From positions 100,771 to 139,348 of the forward strand of contig NZ_AOJG01000017.1 of assembly GCF_000337375.1 (NCBI RefSeq): a stretch of 38,578 bases of DNA, in the 5' to 3' direction. Both the position numbers and the translations under genes were made by a program. The notes below the pieces were generated by a model. It did not search any database. It saw only the letters and a program-made list of their open reading frames with translations, and was not told the DNA's origin. Positions within the stretch are counted from its first letter, which is position 1; each line of letters begins with the position of its first letter. Shown one piece after another: positions 1-7,005 of this stretch. The DNA is from Halorubrum lipolyticum DSM 21995 (GTDB lineage Archaea > Halobacteriota > Halobacteria > Halobacteriales > Haloferacaceae).

Positions 1-1
1 G

Positions 2-115
2 CTCTGTAACGAGAAGAAGACCCAGCGCGAGGTCGCCGACGTCGCGCAGGTCACCGAGGTCACCATCCGCAACCGGTACCAGGAGCAGATCGAGGCGATG
101 GGGATCCACAGCTAG
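2..115 (+). CDS. tfb: Transcription initiation factor IIB, 3' end only
   Basis: The first 37 codons visible are the C-terminal tail of a TFB protein; the gene begins outside the window. TFB bridges TBP bound at the TATA box and RNA polymerase and reads the BRE element. The tail has the helical pattern of the second cyclin fold, with the end motif [12 protein letters not shown] followed by IEAMGIHS and a TAG stop, which is how many haloarchaeal TFBs end. Haloarchaea carry several TFB paralogues, and the tail alone does not show which one this is. Confidence 0.85.
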   Translation, partial: LCNEKKTQREVADVAQVTEVTIRNRYQEQIEAMGIHS

Positions 116-196
116 GCGTCGCGGGGCGGTCCCCCGGTCGCGTTCTTCTCTCTCGCTAGCAACGTTCAAGCCGGCGCGGGACCAACCCCGATCCGA

Positions 197-1519
197 ATGC
201 GGCTCGACGAGTTCATCGAGTTCGAGGCGAACGAGCGCGCCGAGCGGCGGCGCCTCGCCGCCGAGAAGGATTACGGCATCCTCGACCACCTCGACTCCTT
301 CGAGCGGCGCTTCGAGGAGCACGTCTCCGACGACGCCGTGGTCGGAAGCGTCTCCCCCTCCATCTTCGTCGGGCGCGCGAACTACCCGAACGTCTCGACC
401 GGGCTGCTCTCCCCGGTCGGCCGCGAGGAGCGCGCCGAGCGCTTCGAGACCTCGGCGGCGTGGTACGACGAGGGCGTCTCCATCAGCGACGTGTTCGACC
501 GGCGGACCAGCCTGCTCAACTCGACGCGGGGGGTCGACGTGGCGGACGCCGGCGCGACCGGCGGCGTCAAATCCCTCGGCGGCGGGCCGGCCGAGAGCGT
601 CCACGACGCGTGGGACGGGTGGCTCGGCGTTCAACGGGAGGTCGCGATCGCGGACCGCCCGGTCGACGTGGAGATCGGGCTCGACGGTTCTCCTGACTTG
701 GACTTCGATATCGGCACGGAGGACATCAAGACGCCGACCGGCCCGCGCGCCGCGGCCCGGACCGCCGACCTCGGCGAGAACCCCCACGTCCCGCGCCCGG
801 TGAAAAAGACCCTCGAGGACGACGACTGGCGCGCCGAGGGCGCGATGACGTACCTCTACCGCCGCGGGTTCGACGTGTACGAGATCAACACGATCCTCTC
901 CGCGGGCGCGCTCGGGCAGGGCGAGAACCGCCGGCTCGTCCCGACGCGCTGGTCGATCACGGCCGTCGACGACACGGTCGGCCAGTTCCTCCGCGGGTCG
1001 ATCCGCGACAACCCGACGGTCGACCGGATCGAGGTCCACCGCAACGAGTACCTCGGCAACGCCTTCTGGGTGGTCTTGGTCCCCGGACGCTGGGAGTACG
1101 AGCTCGTCGAGATGAAGTCGCCCGGATCGATCTGGAACCCCGACCCCGAGGCGGGGGTGTATCTCGCGGCCGCCAGCGAGGGGCGCGAGGGCCGGACCGG
1201 CTACGTCGAGGAGACGGCCGGCGCCTACTACGCGGCCCGGATGGGCGTCCTCGAACACCTCGACGACCGCGGACGGCAGGCGAAGGCGCTCGTGTTGCGG
1301 CACGTCTCCGACGACTACTGGGGGCCGGTCGGCGTCTGGCAGGTGCGCGAGGCGGTCCGGAACGCCTTCGAGGGCGAACGCGGTACCGCCGAGACGTTCG
1401 GTGAGGCGGTCCGCGGCGTCGCCGACCACCTCCCGGTCTCGCTCGGTCGCCTCCGGCGGAAGTCGACGATGGCGGCCGGACTGCAGGCGAACCTCGGCGA
1501 CTTCGTCGACCGAGGGTGA
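197..1519 (+). CDS. nreA: Archaeal DNA repair protein NreA
   Basis: This 440-aa protein matches the archaeal Nre family, which works with UvrABC and PCNA in repair of crosslink-type damage in Haloferax. The opening block RLDEFIEFEANERAE, the segment SVSPSIFVGRANYPNVSTG (about residues 51-69) and the late block VEMKSPGSIWNP are typical family stretches. The last residues contain QANLGDFV (430-437), which fits a C-terminal PIP box (Q-x-x-L-x-x-F-aromatic/aliphatic) for binding the PCNA clamp. The protein has no cysteine, so the N-terminal zinc finger present in some archaeal Nre proteins is absent. The gene stands alone, about 80 nt after the TFB gene. Family assignment is firm; the clamp-binding role of this copy is inferred from the motif. 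Confidence 0.9.
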   Translation: MRLDEFIEFEANERAERRRLAAEKDYGILDHLDSFERRFEEHVSDDAVVGSVSPSIFVGRANYPNVSTGLLSPVGREERAERFETSAAWYDEGVSISDVFDRRTSLLNSTRGVDVADAGATGGVKSLGGGPAESVHDAWDGWLGVQREVAIADRPVDVEIGLDGSPDLDFDIGTEDIKTPTGPRAAARTADLGENPHVPRPVKKTLEDDDWRAEGAMTYLYRRGFDVYEINTILSAGALGQGENRRLVPTRWSITAVDDTVGQFLRGSIRDNPTVDRIEVHRNEYLGNAFWVVLVPGRWEYELVEMKSPGSIWNPDPEAGVYLAAASEGREGRTGYVEETAGAYYAARMGVLEHLDDRGRQAKALVLRHVSDDYWGPVGVWQVREAVRNAFEGERGTAETFGEAVRGVADHLPVSLGRLRRKSTMAAGLQANLGDFVDRG

Positions 1520-1589
1520 GAAGTCGGGTGCGGTGAGGCTCGCCGCTCGCCCCCGATCGTTTTAGTCGCGTCGCCGAATCGGTGGTCTC

Positions 1590-1841
1590 ATGGTCTCGAC
1601 GGTCCCCGCGCTCGGCGGAATCCCCGGCGGCCCCGAGCTGCTGATCATCCTCATCATCCTCGTGGTCTTCGTCGCGGTCCCCGCGGTCGCCGTCGCGGGC
1701 GTCGTGTTGCTTCTCACGCTGCGGTCGGACGACGACGGGGTGGACGCCGAGCGGATCGCGGAGCTCGAGGCGGAGGTCGAACGGATCCGCGAGACGGTGG
1801 ACGACGACCCGGACGAGCGCGACGGCGAAGATCGCTTATAA
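1590..1841 (+). CDS. TatA-like single-span membrane peptide with coiled coil
   Basis: An 83-aa protein with a short N-terminal stretch, the motif GGPELLIILIIL that resembles the start of TatA/TatE transmembrane helices, a long hydrophobic span (about residues 17-47), and an acidic, heptad-like tail (AERIAELEAEVERIRE, about 52-67). TatA forms the pore of the twin-arginine pathway, which haloarchaea use for most secretion. The membrane segment here is longer than a classic TatA helix, and the FG hinge and amphipathic helix are not evident. A TatA function is therefore uncertain, and it may be an unrelated small membrane protein of similar layout. The gene follows nreA by 70 nt on the same strand, with a T-rich promoter-like CGTTTTAGTCG near 1559. 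Confidence 0.6.
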   Translation: MVSTVPALGGIPGGPELLIILIILVVFVAVPAVAVAGVVLLLTLRSDDDGVDAERIAELEAEVERIRETVDDDPDERDGEDRL

Positions 1842-2108
1842 GCGAACGAGGCGGCGGCGCCGGGGTCGCCGGCGGCTTCGCCGCCGATCCGGCGTCAGCG
1901 GTTTATGACCGACCGGGATGAGCGCCAACAGCACCGCCGGGAGGAGAAGCGTCGGCACCGGGAGGAACGGCCACGGGTCGTGTCCGGCCGTCTCTGTCGA
2001 GCCAGTCTGTCTGTTCAGATAAACACACAGCATCAACCGCAGCGACGACGACCGATCTCACGTACGGTCGGGAACACGATTATACCGACTCATCCCCCAC
2101 GTCGACCC
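1842..2108. other. Intergenic region with a triloop hairpin and the ubaA promoter
   Basis: No convincing gene. A perfect 7-bp hairpin with a TTC triloop (CGGCGGC-TTC-GCCGCCG) lies at 1870-1886. It resembles the 7-8 bp triloop hairpins of the repeat elements at 7.0 and 14.4 kb and may be a relic or a terminator. The TATA-like TTATACC at 2080-2086 is 22 nt from the ubaA start, as expected for a leaderless or short-leader archaeal mRNA. Confidence 0.5.
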
Positions 2109-2921
2109 ATGAGTCTCTCGCTCGACGCCGACCAGCTCGACCGGTACTCCAGGCACGTGATCATGGACGAAGTCGGCCCGGAGGGGCAAAAGCGGCTCCT
2201 CGACGGGCGCGCCTTGGTAGTTGGGGCCGGCGGGCTCGGCGCGCCGGTCATCCAGTACCTCGCGGCCGCGGGCGTCGGCACCCTCGGGGTCGTCGACGAC
2301 GACGTCGTCGAGCGCTCGAACCTCCAGCGACAGGTGATCCACGGCGACGCCGACGTGGGCGAACCGAAGGTCGAGTCGGCGGCGCGGTACGTCGACCGGC
2401 TCAACCCCGACATCGACGTGGAGACGTACGAGACGCGGCTCGACGAGGGGAACGTCCGCGACCTGCTCGACGGCTACGACCTCGTCGTCGACTGCGCGGA
2501 CAACTTCCGCACGCGGTACGTCGTCAACGACGCGGCCCGGATCGAGGGGCTTCCCGTCGTCCACGGCGCCATCTACAAGTTCGAGGGACAGGCGACGACG
2601 CTCGTCCCCGACGGCCCCTGCTACCGGTGTCTGTTCCCGGAAGCGCCGGAGCCGGGGACCGTCCCCGACTGCGCGGCGACGGGCGTGCTCGGCGTGCTTC
2701 CCGGCACGGTCGGGTGTATCCAGGCGACCGAGGCGATCAAGCTCCTGCTCGACGCGGGCGAGGCGCTCGAGGGGCGCGTGCTCTTCTACGACGCGATGGA
2801 CATGACCTTCGAATCCGTGCCGTACCAGCGGAACCCCGACTGCCCGGTCTGTGGCGGCGACGGCATCGAGACGATCGAGGGGATCGATTACTCGGGCGGG
2901 TGTCGCGTCGACGCGGACTGA
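2109..2921 (+). CDS. ubaA: Ubiquitin-like SAMP-activating enzyme E1 (ThiF/MoeB family)
   Basis: This 270-aa E1-like enzyme adenylates the C-terminal glycine of small archaeal modifier proteins (SAMPs). In Haloferax, UbaA serves both protein sampylation and sulfur transfer for molybdopterin and thiolated tRNA. The Rossmann ATP-binding loop GAGGLG is at residues 39-44 and the DCADNFRTRY block follows at 129-138. Structural zinc is held by CYRC (171-174) and CPVC (245-248). The candidate catalytic cysteine is C188 in PDCAATGVLG, the same number as in Haloferax UbaA. The reading frame is open for about 200 nt upstream, but MSLSLDADQLDRYSRH is the conserved N-terminus and a TATA box sits 22 nt before this ATG, so I start here. 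Confidence 0.93.
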   Translation: MSLSLDADQLDRYSRHVIMDEVGPEGQKRLLDGRALVVGAGGLGAPVIQYLAAAGVGTLGVVDDDVVERSNLQRQVIHGDADVGEPKVESAARYVDRLNPDIDVETYETRLDEGNVRDLLDGYDLVVDCADNFRTRYVVNDAARIEGLPVVHGAIYKFEGQATTLVPDGPCYRCLFPEAPEPGTVPDCAATGVLGVLPGTVGCIQATEAIKLLLDAGEALEGRVLFYDAMDMTFESVPYQRNPDCPVCGGDGIETIEGIDYSGGCRVDAD

Positions 2922-2975
2922 GCGCGTCGCGGTGGAACCGCGACGGAACGACGGCCCGCCGCGATAGCGGCGGAC

Positions 2976-3443
2976 TCACAGCGATCGGTTCGGCATCGCC
3001 GCGTCCGCGGCGCCGCCCGCCCCCTCGTCAACGAACCCGGAGCGGACGCACCAGCGACAGTACCGGTAGCCCGTCCGGTTCTCCGCCCCGCAGTGTCGGC
3101 AGACGACCGTCTCGTCGGCGGCGTCGAGCGGCGGCGGCTCGCCCGGCGGACCCGACTCCCCAGCGGGCACCGCGAAATCCGTGGCGCCGTCGCGGGACTG
3201 CCCCGGGTGTGTCCCGGTCCCAGCCTCGTGGTCGGTCCCCGGGTCGACCCCGCTCTCGGGATCGGACCCGCGGTCGCGGTCCCGCCTCACGTCGAACGTC
3301 GCGTCCTCGGACGGGCCCCGCGCCGAGCCGAAGAAGTCGGTCGGGTTCCGGTCTCCCCGCGTGAACAGCCACGCGAACGCGAGGTTGATCAGGGCCACCG
3401 CGCCGAGGATCGCGACGAGCGGGGCGATTTCTGCACCCGTCAT
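2976..3443 (-). CDS. Membrane-anchored zinc-ribbon protein
   Basis: This 155-aa protein starts with a single hydrophobic helix (IAPLVAILGAVALINLAFAW, about residues 6-25). A long, charged, proline/glycine-rich linker follows, and near the C-terminus a compact zinc ribbon CRHCG...YCRWC (two CxxC knuckles). This layout is common in haloarchaea (I think the DUF7577 type), and its role is unknown. The frame stays open 36 nt further upstream, but MTGAEIAPL gives a sensible membrane-protein start and lies 20-30 nt from an AT-rich patch (GGGATATAGG, about 3464-3473). It is convergent with ubaA and divergent from ridA. I infer an adaptor or signalling role no further than the fold allows. Confidence 0.75.
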   Translation of the reverse strand: MTGAEIAPLVAILGAVALINLAFAWLFTRGDRNPTDFFGSARGPSEDATFDVRRDRDRGSDPESGVDPGTDHEAGTGTHPGQSRDGATDFAVPAGESGPPGEPPPLDAADETVVCRHCGAENRTGYRYCRWCVRSGFVDEGAGGAADAAMPNRSL

Positions 3444-3562
3444 GTGCCGCGTGTTAGCACGCGAGGGATATAGGCGCAACGGTGGTGGCGGGGGCGCGGC
3501 GCCACCGGGAGAGCGACGCGTTCCCGGGTCACTTTAGGGACGCCCGTCGAAGGCGAACGCGT

Positions 3563-3943
3563 ATGAAGGAGACAGTCCACACCGACGCGGCCCCCGCGGC
3601 GGTCGGCGCGTACAGTCAGGCGACGACGAACGGCGACCTCGTGTTCACGGCCGGGCAGATCCCGCTGACGCCGGACGGCGACCTCCTCGACGACGCGTCG
3701 ATCGCCGTCCAGACCGAGCGGGCGCTCGACAACCTCGTGGCCGTGCTCGACGAGGCGGGGGCCGAGCCCGCGGACGTGCTCAAAACGACGGTCTTCCTCG
3801 CCGACATCGACGACTTCGACGAGATGAACGAGACGTACGCGGGCTACTTCGAGGAGTCGCCGCCCGCCCGGTCGGCCGTGCAGGCCGGGGCGCTCCCGAA
3901 GGGCGTCGGCGTGGAGATCGAGGCCGTCGCCGTCGTCGAGTAG
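3563..3943 (+). CDS. ridA: RidA family enamine/imine deaminase
   Basis: This 126-aa cytosolic protein belongs to the YjgF/YER057c/RidA family, which hydrolyses reactive 2-aminoacrylate and related enamines made by PLP enzymes. The family signature blocks are clear: VGAYSQAT near the N-terminus, FTAGQIPLTPDG, TERALDNLVAVL, VLKTTVFLADI, and the C-terminal PPARSAVQ, which contains the arginine that binds the substrate carboxylate, followed by VGVEIEAVAVV. Length is typical. A CACTTTAGGG promoter-like element (about 3530-3539) precedes the ATG; I reject the longer upstream reading because MKETVHTD is the usual family start. The next gene begins directly after its stop codon. Confidence 0.93.
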   Translation: MKETVHTDAAPAAVGAYSQATTNGDLVFTAGQIPLTPDGDLLDDASIAVQTERALDNLVAVLDEAGAEPADVLKTTVFLADIDDFDEMNETYAGYFEESPPARSAVQAGALPKGVGVEIEAVAVVE

Positions 3944-4204
3944 ATGGCCGACGACTCCGTCGGGGGGACCACAGAGCCGCCCGGCGTCCCGGCGACCCCG
4001 CGGGCGAGGGCGTGGTCGGCCGCGCTGTGGGGGCTCGGCGGCGGGTTCGCGTTCCTCGTGCTCGCGCAGGGGTACCTGCTCCTCGACGGCGACCTCCCCT
4101 TCGGGTACGCCGGGCTGTTCGCGCTCGCGGGGGCGATCGCCGCCGCGTCCGGCGGGATCGCGTACGCGACCGAACACCGACTCCACGCGAAAAGAAGGAC
4201 TTAA
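3944..4204 (+). CDS. Small two-span membrane protein, operon partner of ridA
   Basis: An 86-aa protein whose ATG follows the ridA TAG with no spacer, so the two are surely co-transcribed and probably translationally coupled. The N-terminal 25 residues are hydrophilic. Two hydrophobic segments follow (about 28-48, ALWGLGGGFAFLVLAQGYLL; and 54-76, rich in Ala and Gly), and the tail is basic (HRLHAKRRT). I do not recognise the family. The hairpin-like pair of helices with a positively charged end suggests an inner-membrane protein with a cytoplasmic C-terminus. No functional link to RidA can be read from the sequence beyond the coupling. Confidence 0.75.
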   Translation: MADDSVGGTTEPPGVPATPRARAWSAALWGLGGGFAFLVLAQGYLLLDGDLPFGYAGLFALAGAIAAASGGIAYATEHRLHAKRRT

Positions 4205-4231
4205 CAGTCTCACCGGATTATCTCGGACCGA

Positions 4232-4313
4232 GCCAGGATGGCCGAGTGGTAAGGCGCACGCCTGGAAAGCGTGTTCCCTTCCGGGATCGGGGGTTCAAAT
4301 CCCTCTCCTGGCG
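4232..4313 (+). tRNA. tRNA-Ser (anticodon GGA)
   Basis: A complete class II tRNA with acceptor stem GCCAGGA/TCCTGGC and discriminator G at 4313. The anticodon stem is CACGC/GCGTG with loop CTGGAAA, giving anticodon GGA (4264-4266), which reads UCC and UCU. The long variable arm TCCC-TTCC-GGGA and the T-arm GGTTCAAATCC are normal for tRNA-Ser. CCA is not encoded and there is no intron. The 3' end is embedded in the inverted repeat described next. Confidence 0.97.
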
Positions 4314-4523
4314 CTTCACTGTCGCAACAACGAGCGAGGAGCGACTGCGACGAGCGAGTACCGCGACAGTGAAGCGCCAGCGCATTTGAACCCTGTCAGT
4401 CGCGCACAGCGAACGTAGTGAGCGAGCACGTCTAATTTCGGTTCAAATCCCTCTCCTGGCGTCTTTCGCTGTCGCAACAACGAGCGAGGAGCGACCGCGA
4501 CGAGCGAGTACCGCGACAGCGAA
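4292..4523 (+). repeat. Duplicated tRNA-Ser 3' tail with two hairpin-forming repeats
   Basis: The last 22 nt of the tRNA (4292-4313) recur exactly at 4440-4461. Each copy is followed by a nearly identical stretch of about 60 nt (4314-4378 and 4462-4526). In copy one, an 18-nt inverted repeat starts inside the tRNA 3' end (4308-4325 with 4363-4380). In copy two the matching arms are 4465-4475 and 4513-4523. Stem bases that differ between copies change on both arms (TCACTGTC with GACAGTGA against TCGCTGTC with GACAGCGA). Between the copies lies an inverted ATTTGAACC (4384-4392) and an AGTGAGCGAG-type motif. The layout suggests an attachment-site scar or a local tandem duplication. Confidence 0.85.
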
Positions 4524-4606
4524 GCGACGCCGTTCGGCCGCCTCGCGGACGTTCCCGCACACCGACACAAGACTCATAAGTGTGGGTAGTGTTGACACGG
4601 ATGACG

Positions 4607-4774
4607 ATGCCAGACACGAAATCAGGTCGCGAGCAGAAAGGGAGGAACAAGCGCCGGCAGTTAGAGAGTCACCTCAACCGACGCGAGCTCGACGCCGCCG
4701 ACGAACCGCCGGAACCGACGCTCGACGAGGTCGACTCGGAGTACCTCACCGAGACCGACGAGCTCGATCGGTGA
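4607..4774 (+). CDS. Small basic/acidic haloarchaeal protein (55 aa)
   Basis: A 55-aa cytosolic protein with a strongly basic N-terminal half (KSGREQKGRNKRRQLESHLN) and an acidic C-terminal half ending VDSEYLTETDELDR. I recall similar short proteins beginning MPDTKSGRE in many haloarchaea, with no known function. The basic segment would suit nucleic-acid or ribosome contact, which is only an inference. An in-frame ATG two codons upstream (4601) is possible. It stands alone between the tRNA-Ser duplication and the repeat-rich thermosome leader. A weak TATA-like CTCATAAGTG is at 4572-4581. Confidence 0.75.
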   Translation: MPDTKSGREQKGRNKRRQLESHLNRRELDAADEPPEPTLDEVDSEYLTETDELDR

Positions 4775-4834
4775 CCGCTCGCGGCCGACCCCGCTTCTCC
4801 GTTCTCGTTCGGTAGTTCGGACCGACGCCCTCAC

Positions 4835-4945
4835 AGCGACGACCCGACAGCAACAGATCAGTAGCGACGCCCCGACAGCGACATCTCGATAGCGACGGCC
4901 CGACAACCACTGGTCAATAGCGACGGCCCGACAGCAAAGCACAGT
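4835..4945 (+). repeat. 28-bp tandem repeat, four units, upstream of thermosome gene
   Basis: Four head-to-tail units start at 4835, 4863, 4891 and 4919 (28, 28, 28 and 27 bp). The shared front half is AGCGACGNCCCGACAGC, and the rear half is more variable and ends in CANT or CGAT. There are no unique spacers, so this is a minisatellite and not a CRISPR array. It lies about 220-330 nt upstream of the thermosome start, within a 393-nt gap. Confidence 0.9.
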
Positions 4946-4983
4946 ACGGAGGCCCTCCGGAATCGACGACACCGCTGAAAGAG

Positions 4984-4990
4984 TATATAA
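4984..4990 (+). promoter_or_regulatory. Distal TATA box upstream of thermosome gene
   Basis: TATATAA within GAGTATATAAACG, the best TATA match in the gap apart from the proximal box. It would start transcription near 5015, about 150 nt before the coding region, giving a long leader or a separate short transcript. Second-promoter status is inferred. Confidence 0.5.
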
Positions 4991-5135
4991 ACGCCCGAGA
5001 TGAGGGCGGTCGAGCGCGATACAGTTGCGTGCTAACTATACACATAATATTCCGTCGAGAGCCGCGGAGTCATGCGCTTTTCGCGGCGAACTCGCGGGAC
5101 GCGAGCGACGGGACAAGACGCCAGCCAACGACACA

Positions 5136-5143
5136 TTTATATA
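5136..5143 (+). promoter_or_regulatory. Proximal TATA box of the thermosome gene
   Basis: TTTATATA lies 24-32 nt before the thermosome ATG, the spacing expected for a leaderless haloarchaeal mRNA. The purine-rich, AT-rich stretch down to the start (AGAATCACAATCAATCAAA) is unusual in this GC-rich genome and fits a strong, inducible heat-shock promoter. Confidence 0.75.
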
Positions 5144-5167
5144 GAATCACAATCAATCAAACGCTGT

Positions 5168-6826
5168 ATGAGCCAGCGAATGCAGCAGGGTCAGCCGATG
5201 ATCATCATGGGCGACGACGCCCAGCGCGTCAAGGACAAGGACGCACAGGAGTACAACATCTCCGCGGCGCGCGGCGTCGCCGAGTCCGTACGCTCGACGC
5301 TCGGACCGAAAGGGATGGACAAGATGCTCGTCGACTCGATGGGCGACGTCACCATCACGAACGACGGCGTCACCATCCTGCAGACGATGGACATCGACAA
5401 CCCGACCGCCGAGATGATCGTCGAAGTCGCCGAGACGCAGGAGGACGAGGCCGGCGACGGCACGACGAGCGCGGTCGCTATCGCGGGCGAGCTTCTCAAG
5501 AACGCCGAGGACCTCCTCGAGCAGGACATCCACCCGACAGCCGTCATCAAGGGCTTCAACCTCGCGAGCGAGTACGCCCGCGAACAGGTCGACGAGGTCG
5601 CCACACGGGTCGACCCCGACGACACCGAGACCCTGAAAAGCGTCGCCGAGACGTCGATGACCGGCAAGGGCGCGGAGCTCGATAAGGACACGCTCGCCGA
5701 CCTCGTCGTCCGCGCGATCCAGGGCGTCACCGTCGAGGCCGACGACGGCTCCCACGTCGTCGACCTGGCGAACCTCAACATCGAGACGCGCACCGGGCGC
5801 GCCGCCGGCGAGTCCCGGCTGCTCTCGGGCGCCGTCATCGACAAGGACCCCGTCCACGACGACATGCCGACCGACTTCGAGGACGCGAACGTCCTCCTCC
5901 TCAACGACCCGATCGAGGTCGAGGAGGCCGACGTGGACACCGCCGTCAACGTCGACTCGCCTGACCAGCTCCAGCGCTTCCTCGATCAGGAGGAAGAGCA
6001 GCTCCGCGACAAGGTCGACAAGATCGTCGAGAGCGGTGCCGACGTGGTCTTCTGCCAGAAGGGGATCGACGACCTCGCGCAGCACTACCTCGCGAAGGAG
6101 GGCATCCTCGCGGTCCGCCGGACGAAGAAGTCCGACCTGTCCTTCCTCAAGAACGTGCTCGGCGCGCCGATCGTCAGCGACCTCGACTCGCTCACCGCCG
6201 ACGACCTCGCGGTCGGCACGGTCACGCGCGACGCCGAGGAGGAGCTGTTCTACGTCGAGGGCGAGGACGCCCACGGCGTCACCCTCCTGCTGTACGGCAC
6301 CACCGAGCACGTCGTCGACGAGCTCGAGCGCGGTATTCAGGACGCCATCGACGTGGTCTCGACGACCGTCTCCGACGGGCGGACCCTGCCCGGCGGCGGC
6401 GCCATCGAGGTCGAGCTCGCCCGCCGGCTGCGCGACTACGCCGACTCCGTCGAGGGGCGCGAGCAGCTCGCCGTCGAGGCGTTCGCCGACTCGCTCGAAC
6501 TGATCCCGCGCGTGCTCGCCGAGAACGCCGGGCTGGACGCCATCGACCTGCTCGTCGACCTCCGCGCGGCCCACGAGGCCGGCGACACCGACGCGGGACT
6601 CAACGTCTTCTCCGGCGAGGTCGAGAACACGACCGAGGCCGGCGTCGTCGAGACGGCCCACGCGAAGGAGCAGGCGATCGCCTCCGCCGCCGAGGCCGCG
6701 AACCTCGTCCTGAAAATCGACGACATCATCTCCGCGGGCGACCTCTCGACCGGCGGCGACGGCGACGAGGGCGGCGCCCCCGCCGGCGGTATGGGCGGCA
6801 TGGGCGGCATGGGCGGTGCGATGTAA
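5168..6826 (+). CDS. thsA: Thermosome subunit (group II chaperonin)
   Basis: This 552-aa subunit of the archaeal chaperonin forms double-ring cages that fold proteins using ATP. It opens MSQRMQQGQPMII. The nucleotide-binding blocks are intact: TLGPKGMDKM, ITNDGVTIL, and GDGTTSAV, which contains the catalytic Asp of the ATPase. Later blocks GADVVFCQKGIDDLAQHYL and LPGGGAIEVEL are also complete. The disordered Gly/Met-rich tail (GGMGGMGGMGGAM) is typical. It resembles the Haloferax Cct1/ThsA type more than the other paralogues, but the exact subunit letter is from memory. The frame is open 96 nt upstream, but the proximal TATA box and the conserved MSQRM start fix this ATG. It is followed by a T-rich terminator. 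Confidence 0.95.
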   Translation: MSQRMQQGQPMIIMGDDAQRVKDKDAQEYNISAARGVAESVRSTLGPKGMDKMLVDSMGDVTITNDGVTILQTMDIDNPTAEMIVEVAETQEDEAGDGTTSAVAIAGELLKNAEDLLEQDIHPTAVIKGFNLASEYAREQVDEVATRVDPDDTETLKSVAETSMTGKGAELDKDTLADLVVRAIQGVTVEADDGSHVVDLANLNIETRTGRAAGESRLLSGAVIDKDPVHDDMPTDFEDANVLLLNDPIEVEEADVDTAVNVDSPDQLQRFLDQEEEQLRDKVDKIVESGADVVFCQKGIDDLAQHYLAKEGILAVRRTKKSDLSFLKNVLGAPIVSDLDSLTADDLAVGTVTRDAEEELFYVEGEDAHGVTLLLYGTTEHVVDELERGIQDAIDVVSTTVSDGRTLPGGGAIEVELARRLRDYADSVEGREQLAVEAFADSLELIPRVLAENAGLDAIDLLVDLRAAHEAGDTDAGLNVFSGEVENTTEAGVVETAHAKEQAIASAAEAANLVLKIDDIISAGDLSTGGDGDEGGAPAGGMGGMGGMGGAM

Positions 6827-6904
6827 CCACTCGGTAGGTTACTTACACTCCCGAGACGTCTCTCCGGCCGCGTACCGTACTCGAACACGCACGCTCGCGT
6901 TCCC

Positions 6905-6920
6905 CCGTTTTCGTTTTTTG
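6905..6920 (+). terminator. T-rich terminator after thermosome gene
   Basis: Two T runs (TTTT at 6908-6911 and TTTTTT at 6914-6919) lie about 80 nt after the thermosome stop. Archaeal RNA polymerase terminates at such T-tracts without needing a hairpin. This is the longest T run in the neighbourhood. Confidence 0.65.
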
Positions 6921-7005
6921 GCGCTGTTGAAATCCGTCGCAGTTGAGACAGCGATTCCGGCGGCAACGCTACGATAATTAAAAGCCCGTGAGCGACGGTG
7001 ACGGT

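Noticed and set aside
1836-2036. Reverse-strand open frame of 66 codons with a hydrophobic stretch (PFLPVPTLLLPAVLLALIPV)
   Set aside because: No promoter, Arg-rich non-protein-like end produced by the hairpin region, and overlap with the ubaA leader. It might be a tiny membrane peptide, but I cannot support it.
4232-4313. Intron in tRNA-Ser
   Set aside because: The anticodon stem and loop are continuous and all arms pair; no insertion.
4835-4945. Possible CRISPR array
   Set aside because: The 28-bp units abut one another with no unique spacers and no cas genes are near; it is a plain tandem repeat.
5153-6661. Long reverse frame (502 codons) opposite the thermosome gene
   Set aside because: A GC-rich antisense shadow of a strongly conserved gene; its residues (Asp/Val/Leu-rich) carry no domain.
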